From the NCBI GenBank assembly GCA_036499545.1, contig DASYDR010000270.1, positions 1 through 16,900 on the forward strand: DNA of 16,900 bases, given 5' to 3'. The stretch comes from Plastoroseomonas sp036499545 (GTDB taxonomy: Bacteria > Pseudomonadota > Alphaproteobacteria > Acetobacterales > Acetobacteraceae). Positions 7,605 to 14,451 of this stretch are shown here, piece by piece. The notes below the pieces were generated by a model. The model was not told the DNA's origin. It was given only the letters and a program-made list of their open reading frames with translations, and did no database searches. Position numbers and translations under genes: made by a program. Numbering within the stretch: the first letter of the stretch is position 1; every line of letters starts with the position of its first letter.

Positions 7605-7701
7605 CCTCAAACGCCGGGCGCGGCCTCCGGCCGCTTGGCTTCGTGCGAATAGCACGCCTTCGGCATGACGCCGGACTACCGGCGGGCCGCGTTCGCGGCC
7701 T
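7605..7701 (+). repeat. Intergenic hairpin element, copy C (short form)
   Basis: A shorter copy between two tandem minus-strand genes. Module 1 reads CCTCAAACGCCGG, then GCGGCC-TCC-GGCCGC (7620-7634) and TTGGCT, so the stem again differs from copies A and B while staying self-complementary. Module 2 is GGGCCGC-GTTC-GCGGCCT (7684-7701), with a shorter stem closed by a G-T pair. Module 3 is absent. About 29 bases with a CGTGCGAATAGCACG hairpin lie between the modules. On the minus strand this copy falls within the likely 5' region of the adenosyltransferase gene. Confidence 0.65.
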
Positions 7702-7730
7702 CGGGCCGGCCAAGCGACCGGTCCGCACTA

Positions 7731-8615
7731 TCACAGAACGACGACCCCGTGGTGCTTCGCCTTGCCCTCGGGCTCGACATGGATGGTGATGACCGCATCG
7801 CCGATCTCGGCCTTCAACGCGGCCTCGATGCGGTCGCAGATGGCGTGCGCGGCGTTGACGCTGGTCTCGCCGCCGACCACCAGGTGGAATTCCACGAAGG
7901 TGACGGGGCCGGCCTGGCGGGTGCGCAGGTCATGCGCCTCGATCGCGCCATCCGCCTTGGCCGCGACGATGGTGCGGATCCGTGCCAGCTGGTCCTGCGG
8001 CAGCGCTTCGTCCATCAGCCCGCCGACGCTTTCCCGCACCACGCTCCAGCCGGACCAGAGGATGTTGAGCGCGGTCAGCGCGGCCAGCAGCGGGTCGAAC
8101 CACAGGATGCCGGTGGTGAAGACCAGGCCGAGGCCGACGAGCACGCCGGCGGAGGTGACCACGTCCGAGACCAGGTGGCGGCCATCGGCCAGCAGCGCCG
8201 GGCTGCGTGCCGCCCGACCGGCGCGCAGCAACTGGCTGGCCCAGACGGCATTGGCCAGGGTGGCCGCGATGGCGACGCCGATGCCGATCGCGCTCGCCTC
8301 CGGCCGATGCGGGTTCTGCAGCGCGCCCCAGGCTTCGTTCAGGATCAGCAGTGCTGCGACGATGATCAGCACCCCGGCCAGGACGGCGGAGAAATACTCG
8401 GCCTTGGCATGGCCATAGGGGTGGTTCGCGTCGGGCGGCATCTGGCTGTAGCGCACCGCCAGCAGCGCCGCGGCCGAGGTCGCGACATTCACCACGCTCT
8501 CCAGCGCATCGGCGAACAGCGCGACGCTGCCCGTCAGCCACCAGGCCCCGGCCTTCAGCAGCAGCACGAGGATGGCGACTGCGACGCTGCCGGCGGCGAG
8601 CTTCGCCGGCGTCAT
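7731..8615 (-). CDS. Cation diffusion facilitator family transporter
   Basis: An inner-membrane metal/proton antiporter of 294 residues with about six transmembrane helices in the first 200 residues and a cytoplasmic C-terminal domain. Helix 2 carries LFADALESVVNVATS and helix 5 carries DGRHLVSDVVTSAG. By analogy with FieF the metal site would be D36, H147 and D151, with S40 where FieF has a second Asp. NHPYGHAKAEYFSA (64-77) is the conserved loop after helix 2. The C-terminal domain has VEFHLVVGGETSVNAAHAICDRIEAAL and ends HHGVVVL. The family exports Zn, Fe, Mn, Co or Cd; the substrate cannot be assigned here. The start at 8615 lacks an obvious Shine-Dalgarno and overlaps (ATGA) the stop of a possible 20-residue hydrophobic peptide starting at 8674. 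Confidence 0.92.
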   Translation of the reverse strand: MTPAKLAAGSVAVAILVLLLKAGAWWLTGSVALFADALESVVNVATSAAALLAVRYSQMPPDANHPYGHAKAEYFSAVLAGVLIIVAALLILNEAWGALQNPHRPEASAIGIGVAIAATLANAVWASQLLRAGRAARSPALLADGRHLVSDVVTSAGVLVGLGLVFTTGILWFDPLLAALTALNILWSGWSVVRESVGGLMDEALPQDQLARIRTIVAAKADGAIEAHDLRTRQAGPVTFVEFHLVVGGETSVNAAHAICDRIEAALKAEIGDAVITIHVEPEGKAKHHGVVVL

Positions 8616-8771
8616 GCGCGCGCCGCCGGCATGCAGGGCGCAAGACCCACGATCAGCATCGGCAGCATCGCCATCCGCCCCCGGGCGCAGTGGTTGTTCG
8701 CGAAGGGCCTTCTAGCCGCCGGGGATCGGGCCGGAAAGTCCTCGCGCCGCGGCCGAATTGCGGAGCGGCCA

Positions 8772-8804
8772 CTGCAAGATGCAGCCCGGGCTCCATTCCG
8801 GAGC
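8772..8804 (-). terminator. Pair of short hairpins downstream of metH
   Basis: Two 5-bp stems lie just beyond the metH stop on the minus strand: GCTCC-ATTCC-GGAGC (8790-8804) and CTGCA-AGA-TGCAG (8772-8784). Neither is followed by a T tract. They are weak and may be chance in such GC-rich DNA; a Rho-dependent end is equally plausible. The whole metH-to-CDF gap is about 200 bases. Confidence 0.2.
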
Positions 8805-8817
8805 GCCGGCCCGCCTG

Positions 8818-11800
8818 TCAGACCGAGAAGTACTTGGCGCGCGGATGATGCAGCACGATGGCGCTGGTCGACTGCTCCGGATGCAGCTGCCATTCGTCCG
8901 AGATGCTGACGCCGATGCGCTCCGCGCCCAGCAGCCGCAGCAGCGGCGCCTGGTCCTCCAGCCGCGGGCAGGCCGGGTAGCCGAAGGAATAGCGGCCGCC
9001 GCGGTAGCCCTGGCTCAACATCTTGTCCATGTCGCGGTCATCCTCCTGGGCGAAGCCCCATTCGGCGCGGATGCGCTTGTGGGCGTATTCGGCCATCGCC
9101 TCGGCCATCTCGACCGACAACCCGTGCAGATAGAGGTAGTCCTGGTAGCGGTTGTCCTCGAACCATTCGCGCGCGATGTCGGATGCCTTCTGGCCGACGG
9201 TCACCACCTGCAGCCCGATCACGTCCCGCGCCGCCGGCCCGTCACCGATATCGCGCACGAAATCGGCGATGCATTCGCCGTCTTCCTTCGGCTGGCGCGG
9301 CAGGGTGAAGCGGGCGGCCTCGGTGACGCCATCCTCCTCGAACAGGATCAGGTCGTTGCCCTGGCCCGCGCATTTCCAATAGCCGTAGATCGCCTGCGGC
9401 CTGAGGATGCTGTCCGCCTCCGCGATCGCCAGCATGCGCTTCAGCACCGGCCGCAGCTCCTGCTTCGCCCAGCCGAGGAAATCCTCGAGCGAGCGGCCCT
9501 GCTTCCGGAAGCCCCATTGGAACTGATACAGGCTGCGCTCGTTGATGAAGGGGATCACCGCCTTCGGCGCCGCCTCGATCACGCGGGCGCCCCAGAAGGG
9601 CGGTGCCGGCACCTGGCTTTCGGCCGCGACACGGTGCCGGCGGGCCTGGGCATAATTCACATCGACCGGGGCGAAACCGCGCGGATCGGCGGTGCCGAGG
9701 GTGCGCTTGGTGTTGCTCGACTTGCCCACGCGCTTGGCCTGCAGCGCCGCCAGGTAATCGTCGAAGCCGTTGCCCATCACCTTGTCCATCAGGTGCAGGC
9801 CGTCGAAAGCGTCGCGCGCATAGGCGACCCGGCCCGAGGCATAGGCCTTCACGCAATCATCCTCGACATAGTTGCGGGTCAGCGCGGCGCCGCCGAGCAT
9901 GATCGGCAGGTCGACGCCCTGGCGCGACATCTCCTCCAGGTTCTCGCGCATCACCACGGTCGACTTCACCAGCAGCCCGCTCATGCCGATCGCATGCGCG
10001 CGGTGTTCCTTCGCCGCCGTCACCATGTCGGCCAGCGGCACCTTGATGCCGAGGTTGACGACCTTGTAGCCGTTGTTGGTCAGGATGATGTCGACCAGGT
10101 TCTTGCCGATGTCGTGCACATCGCCCTTCACCGTCGCCAGCACGATGGTGCCCTTTTCCTGGCCCTCCACCTTCTCCATGAAGGGTTCCAGATAGGCGAC
10201 GGCGGCCTTCATCGTCTCGGCGCTCTGCAGCACGAAAGGCAGCTGCATCTTGCCGGCGCCGAACAGCTCGCCCACCACCTTCATGCCGTCGAGCAGCACG
10301 TCGTTGATGATGCTGATCGGCGCCACGCCCTGGTCGAGTGCCACCTGCAATTCCTCGCCGAGGCCCTTGCGGTCGCCATCGACGATGCGGTCCTTGAGGC
10401 GGCCTTCGACGGTCGCCGCCTTCACCTTCGCGACATTGTCGGCCGCCTTGCGGCCGGAGAAGATCTCCAGCAGCTTCTGCAGCGGATCATAGCCTTCGGC
10501 GCGGCGGTCGAAGATCAGGTCCTCGGCGACCTTCACCTCCGCCTCCGGGATCTGGTGCAACGGCTTGATCTTGCTGACATGCACGATGGCGCCGGTCATG
10601 CCGGCCTTCACCGCGTGATCCAGGAAGACGCTGTTCAGCACGTGCCGCGCGGCCGGATTCAGGCCGAAGGAGATGTTGGACAGGCCGAGGATGATCTGGA
10701 TGTCCGGGAACTCCTCCCGGATCATGCGGATCCCCTCCAGCGTCCAGAGGCCGAGCTTGCGGTCGTCCTCATTGCCGGTGGCGATGGTGAAGGTCAGCGG
10801 GTCGATCATCAGGTCGCTCTGCGGCAGCCCGTGCTGCGTGCAGGCGAAATCGACAAGGCGGCGCGCGATGCGCAGCTTGTCCTCGGCGGTCTTCGCCATG
10901 CCGACCTCGTCGATGGTCAGCGCGATGACCGCGGCGCCGAACTTCTTCGCCAGGATCATGCGGTCCTGCGCCGCCTTCTCGCCTTCCTCGAAATTGATCG
11001 AGTTGATGATCGGCTTGCCGCCATGCAGCTTCAGCGCGGCCTCGATGATCGGCGTCTCGGTGCTGTCGATCACCAGCGGCGCGTTCACGCTGCTGGTGAA
11101 GCGGGTGATCACCTCGCTCATCTCCACCAGCTCATTGCGGCCGACGAAGGCGGTGCAGATGTCGAGGCTGTTGGAGCCTTCGCCCACCTGTTCGCGCCCC
11201 ATCGCGACGCAGCCATCCCAGTCGCCGGCGGCCTGCCGCTCCCGCCACGCCTTGGAGCCATTGGCGTTGCAGCGCTCGCCGATCGAGAAATAGCTGTTCT
11301 CCTGCCGCAGCGCAGTGGCGCCATAGAGGCTGGAGACCGAGGGGATCCAGAAGGGCTTGCGCGCGACCGGCGCCGGGCGGAAGCCGCCGCGCCGGCGCAG
11401 CATCGCATCCAGCGCCTGGATATGCGGGGTGGAGGTGCCGCAGCAGCCGCCGATCAGGTTCAGCCCGTCCTCGGCGACGAAGCGTTCCATCCAGCTCGCC
11501 AGTTCCTCGGCGCCGAGCGGGTAATGGGTCTTGCCGTCGACGAGTTCCGGCAGGCCGGCATTGGGCTGGCAGGACAGCAGGCCGGGCCAGTTCTGCGACA
11601 GCCAGCGGACATGCTCCGCCATCTCCTGCGGGCCGGTCGCGCAGTTCAGGCCCATCAGCGGCACGTCGAGCGCATGCGTGACCGTCGCCGCCGCGGCGAT
11701 GTCGGGGCCGACCAGCAGGGTGCCGGTGGTCTCGACCGTCACCTGCACGAAGATCGGGATGTCGGAATGCGCCGCCTTGCGGGCGATCTTCGCGGCATTG

Positions 11801-12312
11801 ACCGCGGCCTTGATGAACAGCGTGTCCTGGTTGGTCTCGGTCAGGATCGCATCGGCGCCGCCGGCGATCAGGCCACGGCACTGTTCGACCAGCGCCGCTT
11901 CCAGCGCGTCATAGCTGATGTTGCCGAGGCTCGGCAGCTTGGTGCCGGGGCCGATATCGCCGATCACCCAGCGGTGCCGGCCATCGGAAAAACTGTCCGC
12001 CGCTTCGCGCGCCAGCTCGACCGAGAGCTTGTTGATCTCGAAGGCACGGTCTTCCAGCTCGAACTCGCCGAGGGTCACCGGGCTGCCGCCGAAGCTGTTG
12101 GTCAGCACCATGTCGGCGCCGGCCTCGTAGTAGCCGCGATGGATTTCACGCACGAGGTCGGGACGGGAGAGGTTCAGCACCTCGGTGCAGTTCTCCTTGC
12201 CCCAGTAGTCGCTTTCGACATCGAGGGTCAGCGCCTGCACGCGGCTGCCCATGCCGCCGTCGCAGAGCAGCACCTGGTCGCGGAGCGCGTCGAGAAGATG
12301 GGGCCGGGACAT
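8818..12312 (-). CDS. metH: Cobalamin-dependent methionine synthase
   Basis: It transfers a methyl group from methyltetrahydrofolate through cobalamin to homocysteine, making methionine. At 1164 residues it carries all four expected modules. The homocysteine domain (about 1-330) has zinc ligands C224 (GLNCATGP) and C290/C291 (GGCCGTSTPH). The pterin domain (about 350-620) opens with GERCNANGSKAW. The cobalamin cap and Rossmann region (about 640-890) includes GDVHDIGKN with the cobalt-binding H733. The C-terminal SAM-dependent reactivation domain (about 905-1164) includes RSLYQFQWGFRKQGRS and GYPACPRLEDQ. The gene is intact and not split, unlike some alphaproteobacteria with metH in pieces. 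It starts 12 bases after the regulator's stop, with only a weak GAAAG upstream, so coupling to the upstream gene is likely. No cobalamin riboswitch is seen. Confidence 0.97.
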   Translation of the reverse strand: MSRPHLLDALRDQVLLCDGGMGSRVQALTLDVESDYWGKENCTEVLNLSRPDLVREIHRGYYEAGADMVLTNSFGGSPVTLGEFELEDRAFEINKLSVELAREAADSFSDGRHRWVIGDIGPGTKLPSLGNISYDALEAALVEQCRGLIAGGADAILTETNQDTLFIKAAVNAAKIARKAAHSDIPIFVQVTVETTGTLLVGPDIAAAATVTHALDVPLMGLNCATGPQEMAEHVRWLSQNWPGLLSCQPNAGLPELVDGKTHYPLGAEELASWMERFVAEDGLNLIGGCCGTSTPHIQALDAMLRRRGGFRPAPVARKPFWIPSVSSLYGATALRQENSYFSIGERCNANGSKAWRERQAAGDWDGCVAMGREQVGEGSNSLDICTAFVGRNELVEMSEVITRFTSSVNAPLVIDSTETPIIEAALKLHGGKPIINSINFEEGEKAAQDRMILAKKFGAAVIALTIDEVGMAKTAEDKLRIARRLVDFACTQHGLPQSDLMIDPLTFTIATGNEDDRKLGLWTLEGIRMIREEFPDIQIILGLSNISFGLNPAARHVLNSVFLDHAVKAGMTGAIVHVSKIKPLHQIPEAEVKVAEDLIFDRRAEGYDPLQKLLEIFSGRKAADNVAKVKAATVEGRLKDRIVDGDRKGLGEELQVALDQGVAPISIINDVLLDGMKVVGELFGAGKMQLPFVLQSAETMKAAVAYLEPFMEKVEGQEKGTIVLATVKGDVHDIGKNLVDIILTNNGYKVVNLGIKVPLADMVTAAKEHRAHAIGMSGLLVKSTVVMRENLEEMSRQGVDLPIMLGGAALTRNYVEDDCVKAYASGRVAYARDAFDGLHLMDKVMGNGFDDYLAALQAKRVGKSSNTKRTLGTADPRGFAPVDVNYAQARRHRVAAESQVPAPPFWGARVIEAAPKAVIPFINERSLYQFQWGFRKQGRSLEDFLGWAKQELRPVLKRMLAIAEADSILRPQAIYGYWKCAGQGNDLILFEEDGVTEAARFTLPRQPKEDGECIADFVRDIGDGPAARDVIGLQVVTVGQKASDIAREWFEDNRYQDYLYLHGLSVEMAEAMAEYAHKRIRAEWGFAQEDDRDMDKMLSQGYRGGRYSFGYPACPRLEDQAPLLRLLGAERIGVSISDEWQLHPEQSTSAIVLHHPRAKYFSV

Positions 12313-12324
12313 GATGACGAACTT

Positions 12325-13254
12325 TCAGGCGGAATGGGCGTGTTGGTCGGCGCGCTGCTCGGCGCACCAGAGGCGGAGCGGGCCGAGATCGGCGGGCTGC
12401 AGCGGCGCCAGGCCCGCGGCGCCGAGCCAGCCGTTCAGCGCGGCATCGTCGAAGCCCGGCCAACGATGCGCGAAGCGGGTCAGCAACTCGCCCCGCGCAT
12501 GCGGCGCGAGGTCGAGCAGCACCAGCCGGCCGCCGGGTTTCAGCACCCGCGCGGCTTCCGCCAGCGCCGCGGCCGGATCCTCGGCGTAATGCAACACCAT
12601 CTGCAGGGCCACCACGTCGAAGCCGCCATCGGGCAGCGGCAGCCGGTACAAGTCGGCCTGGCGCACGGCGCAATGGGCGAGGCCCTTTTCGGCCAGCCGG
12701 GTGCGGGCCAGCGCCAGCATGTCGCGGGACGCATCGAGGCCGAGCGCCTGGGCGACGCGCGGCGCCACCAGCTCCAGCAGCCGGCCGGTGCCGCAGCCGA
12801 TATCCAGCAGCTTCGCGCCGGTGCGATCGGGCAGGGCGGCCAGCAGCGCGGCCTCGACCGGGCCGGCCGGGATGTCGAGCGCCCGCAACTCATCCCAATC
12901 GGCGCCATGGCGGCGGAAGCTTTCGGACGCCTCGCGGGCGCGGTCGGCGGCGACGCGGGCGGCGGCGCGGCGATCGGCCGCCAGCAGCGCATCCTCCTCC
13001 GGCAGCCGGGCCAGGACCAGCCGCGCCAGGTCGGCGCCGCCGGGCACCTGGAACCAGGCATTGGCGCCTTCCGGGGTGCGGACCAGCAGCCCGGCCTCGC
13101 TCAGCAGCTTCAGATGCCGCGACAGCCGGGGCTGGGACTGGCCCAGGATCGCCACCAGATCGGAGACGCACCAGGCGCCGCGGGCGCAGAGTGCCAGCAG
13201 CCGCAGCCGGGTCGGTTCGGCCACGGCGCGCAACTGGGTAAGAAGGTCATCCAT
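12325..13254 (-). CDS. sahR: ArsR-type regulator fused to a SAM-methyltransferase-like domain (SahR type)
   Basis: A 309-residue two-domain protein. Residues 1-90 form an ArsR winged helix: LRAVAEPTRLRLLALCARG, then VSDLVAILGQSQPRLSRHLKLLSEAGLL. Residues ~125-280 form a class I methyltransferase fold with motif I LLDIGCGTG (D151-G157), then FDVVALQMVLHYAEDP and LKPGGRLVLLDL. Proteins of this kind, called SahR, repress SAM-cycle genes (metH/metE, metF, ahcY, metK) and release DNA when S-adenosylhomocysteine binds the methylase-like domain. Placement 12 bases before metH fits that role closely. No ArsR metal-site cysteine pattern (CxCxxD) is seen in the recognition helix, although C23 and C29 are present. 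Whether the methylase domain is catalytically active is unknown. An AT-rich palindrome upstream suggests autoregulation. Confidence 0.85.
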   Translation of the reverse strand: MDDLLTQLRAVAEPTRLRLLALCARGAWCVSDLVAILGQSQPRLSRHLKLLSEAGLLVRTPEGANAWFQVPGGADLARLVLARLPEEDALLAADRRAAARVAADRAREASESFRRHGADWDELRALDIPAGPVEAALLAALPDRTGAKLLDIGCGTGRLLELVAPRVAQALGLDASRDMLALARTRLAEKGLAHCAVRQADLYRLPLPDGGFDVVALQMVLHYAEDPAAALAEAARVLKPGGRLVLLDLAPHARGELLTRFAHRWPGFDDAALNGWLGAAGLAPLQPADLGPLRLWCAEQRADQHAHSA

Positions 13255-13263
13255 GATGGGCTT

Positions 13264-13293
13264 GATATGGACATAAACATATCCTTATGTCCA
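13264..13293. promoter_or_regulatory. Nested AT-rich palindromes, candidate SahR operator
   Basis: Two overlapping inverted repeats stand out in GC-rich surroundings. The larger is TGGACATAA-N8-TTATGTCCA (13268-13293), with perfect 9-bp arms and an ATAT centre. The smaller is GATATG-N8-CATATC (13264-13269 with 13278-13283). Their centres are seven bases apart. They begin about ten bases before the sahR start codon, so a bound repressor would block transcription or its initiation. The assignment to SahR comes from position and family; I cannot compare it with a known SahR motif here. Confidence 0.65.
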
Positions 13294-13386
13294 GGGGCGG
13301 CGTCGCCTGATCGACGCGCGCCATGACCGCCGGGTCTCTCCACGGCCTCGGCAACAGCGCATAGGTCGGCAATAAGGCTCGGCGAC

Positions 13387-13713
13387 ATGACCTGGAAGCT
13401 TGATGCCCGCACCCTTGTCCATCTGCTCGCCCCCGGCGACGCGGTGCCGGAGGGCGCTGCCCTGATCACGGAGGGCAAGGAATTTGCGGTCTCGGCCGCC
13501 CTGGGGGCGACCGGGCACGGGATCGGCTGCGCCTGCTGCCCGCCGCGCAGCCCGGCCGCACCGGCCTTCGACAAGCTCTTCCTGGCCCGGGTCAAGGGCG
13601 AGCGCAGCTTCGCGTCTGTCGCCGTGCGGACGGCGACGGAAGAGGGGCTGGAGGCGATCCTCTGGGCGCTCGACCTCGATCCCGTCGTCAGCAGCCGCTT
13701 CAAGGCGGCGTAG
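13387..13713 (+). CDS. Small conserved-looking protein with a GCxCC motif
   Basis: A 108-residue predicted cytoplasmic protein, divergent from sahR across a 132-base gap. The central segment GIGCACCPPRSPAAPAFDKLFLARVKGE resembles the GCxCCxxR region of CobW/COG0523 metallochaperone GTPases, where the CxCC cysteines bind metal, followed by the helix that there ends in an FDRVV strand. No Walker A or other GTPase motif is present, so it is not a complete COG0523 protein. It may be a stand-alone relative or merely similar. The start ATG has AAGG about 12 bases upstream, a weak site. It reads with normal GC-rich codon bias, which supports it being a real gene. Function is unknown; a metal-related role is only suggested. 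Confidence 0.6.
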   Translation: MTWKLDARTLVHLLAPGDAVPEGAALITEGKEFAVSAALGATGHGIGCACCPPRSPAAPAFDKLFLARVKGERSFASVAVRTATEEGLEAILWALDLDPVVSSRFKAA

Positions 13714-13729
13714 CGGCCCCTCGTCAGTG

Positions 13730-13780
13730 GAGCGTCCGATTCGGCCCTTCGGGCTTCGGCCCTCCGGTCATCGGATGCTC
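13730..13780. terminator. Long imperfect hairpin between convergent genes, likely bidirectional terminator
   Basis: GAGCGTCCGAT (13730-13740) pairs with ATCGGATGCTC (13770-13780) over 11 bp with a single G-T pair. The 29-base loop contains further short complementary stretches (GCCC-TTC-GGGC and GGCC repeats). It begins 17 bases after the plus-strand stop and its right arm overlaps the stop codon of the minus-strand gene. No long T tract follows on either strand. Confidence 0.55.
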
Positions 13781-14369
13781 AGTAGATGCCGAGGCTGTCC
13801 GGGTCGAAGCCCGCGGTCGTCAGGGCCGACTTGAAGGCGGCCACCTGGCCGGCATAGATGCCGTTCGGCAAATAGCTGCCATCCATCTGGTAGGTGGCGC
13901 CGAGGCCCCCCTGGGCGCCGAAGCCATGCCGGTCGTTCAGCATGCCGACCACCTGGCCCTGGGCGGCGTCGAAGAGATCGGCCGGCACGCCGGTCCCGGA
14001 GATCTTCTTGCCCAGCGCGCCGAAGAAGCCGCCCACGCCGCCGCCCTGGTTGGCCATCTTGTCGGCGAAGGTCTTGCCGACCGCCGCGACCGCGGCCGTG
14101 GTCGCATCACTGGTGCTTTTCTGCAGTGACGCGGCGATATTGACGATGCTGAGATAGCCGCCGGCCTGAAGAGTTTGCGGGATATTGCCGTTGATGAACC
14201 AGTCGTTCAGGAAAAGCGCCTGTTTCTTCCGGCGGCTGACGCGATACGCTTCCACCAGGACGAAGAACGCCGCCTGGTCCTGCACGAATTCCTTGGTGCA
14301 ATAGCAGTAGAAGGTGCGGCGCCGGGCCGGCGTGCTCGTGTAGCGCCGATAATCGTCAAGGCCTGCCAT
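13779..14369 (-). CDS. Hypothetical protein, 196 residues, no recognised family
   Basis: I do not recognise this protein. From MAGLDDYRRYTST it has a basic N-terminus, a cysteine pair in TFYCYCTKEF (near residue 23), a helical stretch with AAFFVLVEAYRVSRRKKQ, an aromatic segment FLNDWFINGN, and then Ala/Gly-rich repeats around MANQGGGVGGFFGALGKK. The tail is GFDPDSLGIY. There is no signal peptide or clear membrane helix. Start 14369 is chosen because a hairpin (14386-14404) occupies the space up to an alternative ATG at 14405, which would add 12 residues; neither start has a strong ribosome site. Codon use looks somewhat less GC-biased than its neighbours, which may hint at transfer. An inverted repeat lies upstream at 14417-14439. 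Confidence 0.65.
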   Translation of the reverse strand: MAGLDDYRRYTSTPARRRTFYCYCTKEFVQDQAAFFVLVEAYRVSRRKKQALFLNDWFINGNIPQTLQAGGYLSIVNIAASLQKSTSDATTAAVAAVGKTFADKMANQGGGVGGFFGALGKKISGTGVPADLFDAAQGQVVGMLNDRHGFGAQGGLGATYQMDGSYLPNGIYAGQVAAFKSALTTAGFDPDSLGIY

Positions 14370-14385
14370 GGATGTATCCCAGGGT

Positions 14386-14404
14386 TGTTGCTTTTCCCGC
14401 AACA
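14386..14404 (-). other. Small hairpin in the 5' region of the hypothetical gene
   Basis: On the minus strand TGTTGC, a seven-base GGGAAAA loop and GCAACA form a perfect 6-bp stem between the two possible start codons of the downstream gene. Its loop is purine-rich and Shine-Dalgarno-like in part (GGGA). It could shape translation if the start at 14369 is used, or simply be coding if 14405 is used. Confidence 0.35.
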
Positions 14405-14416
14405 TTCTACCGGGCG

Positions 14417-14439
14417 TCGATTAATGAACCCATAATCGA
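14417..14439. promoter_or_regulatory. Inverted repeat in the promoter gap of the hypothetical gene
   Basis: TCGATTA and TAATCGA are perfect 7-bp arms around a nine-base ATGAACCCA spacer, centred at 14428 in a short AT-rich island between two minus-strand genes. It sits 12 bases upstream of the first possible ATG (14405) and 48 upstream of the preferred one (14369). A dimeric repressor or activator site is the natural reading. No regulator gene is adjacent, and no terminator T tract is present. Confidence 0.5.
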
Positions 14440-14451
14440 AACGTTCCACGT

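Noticed and set aside
2538..7701. CRISPR array or insertion sequence as explanation for the repeats
   Set aside because: Copies are kilobases apart, diverged, lack regular spacers, and no transposase, terminal inverted repeats or target duplications are visible.
8758..13326. A 1522-residue open frame on the plus strand, antisense to metH and sahR
   Set aside because: It mirrors the third-base GC bias of metH and sahR on the other strand, has His/Gln/Arg-rich low-complexity content and no domain. metH is unmistakable over the same bases.
12313..13386. Cobalamin or SAM riboswitch in front of metH or sahR
   Set aside because: metH begins 12 bases after sahR, and the 132-base gap before sahR is too short and shows palindromic operator-like DNA rather than riboswitch boxes.
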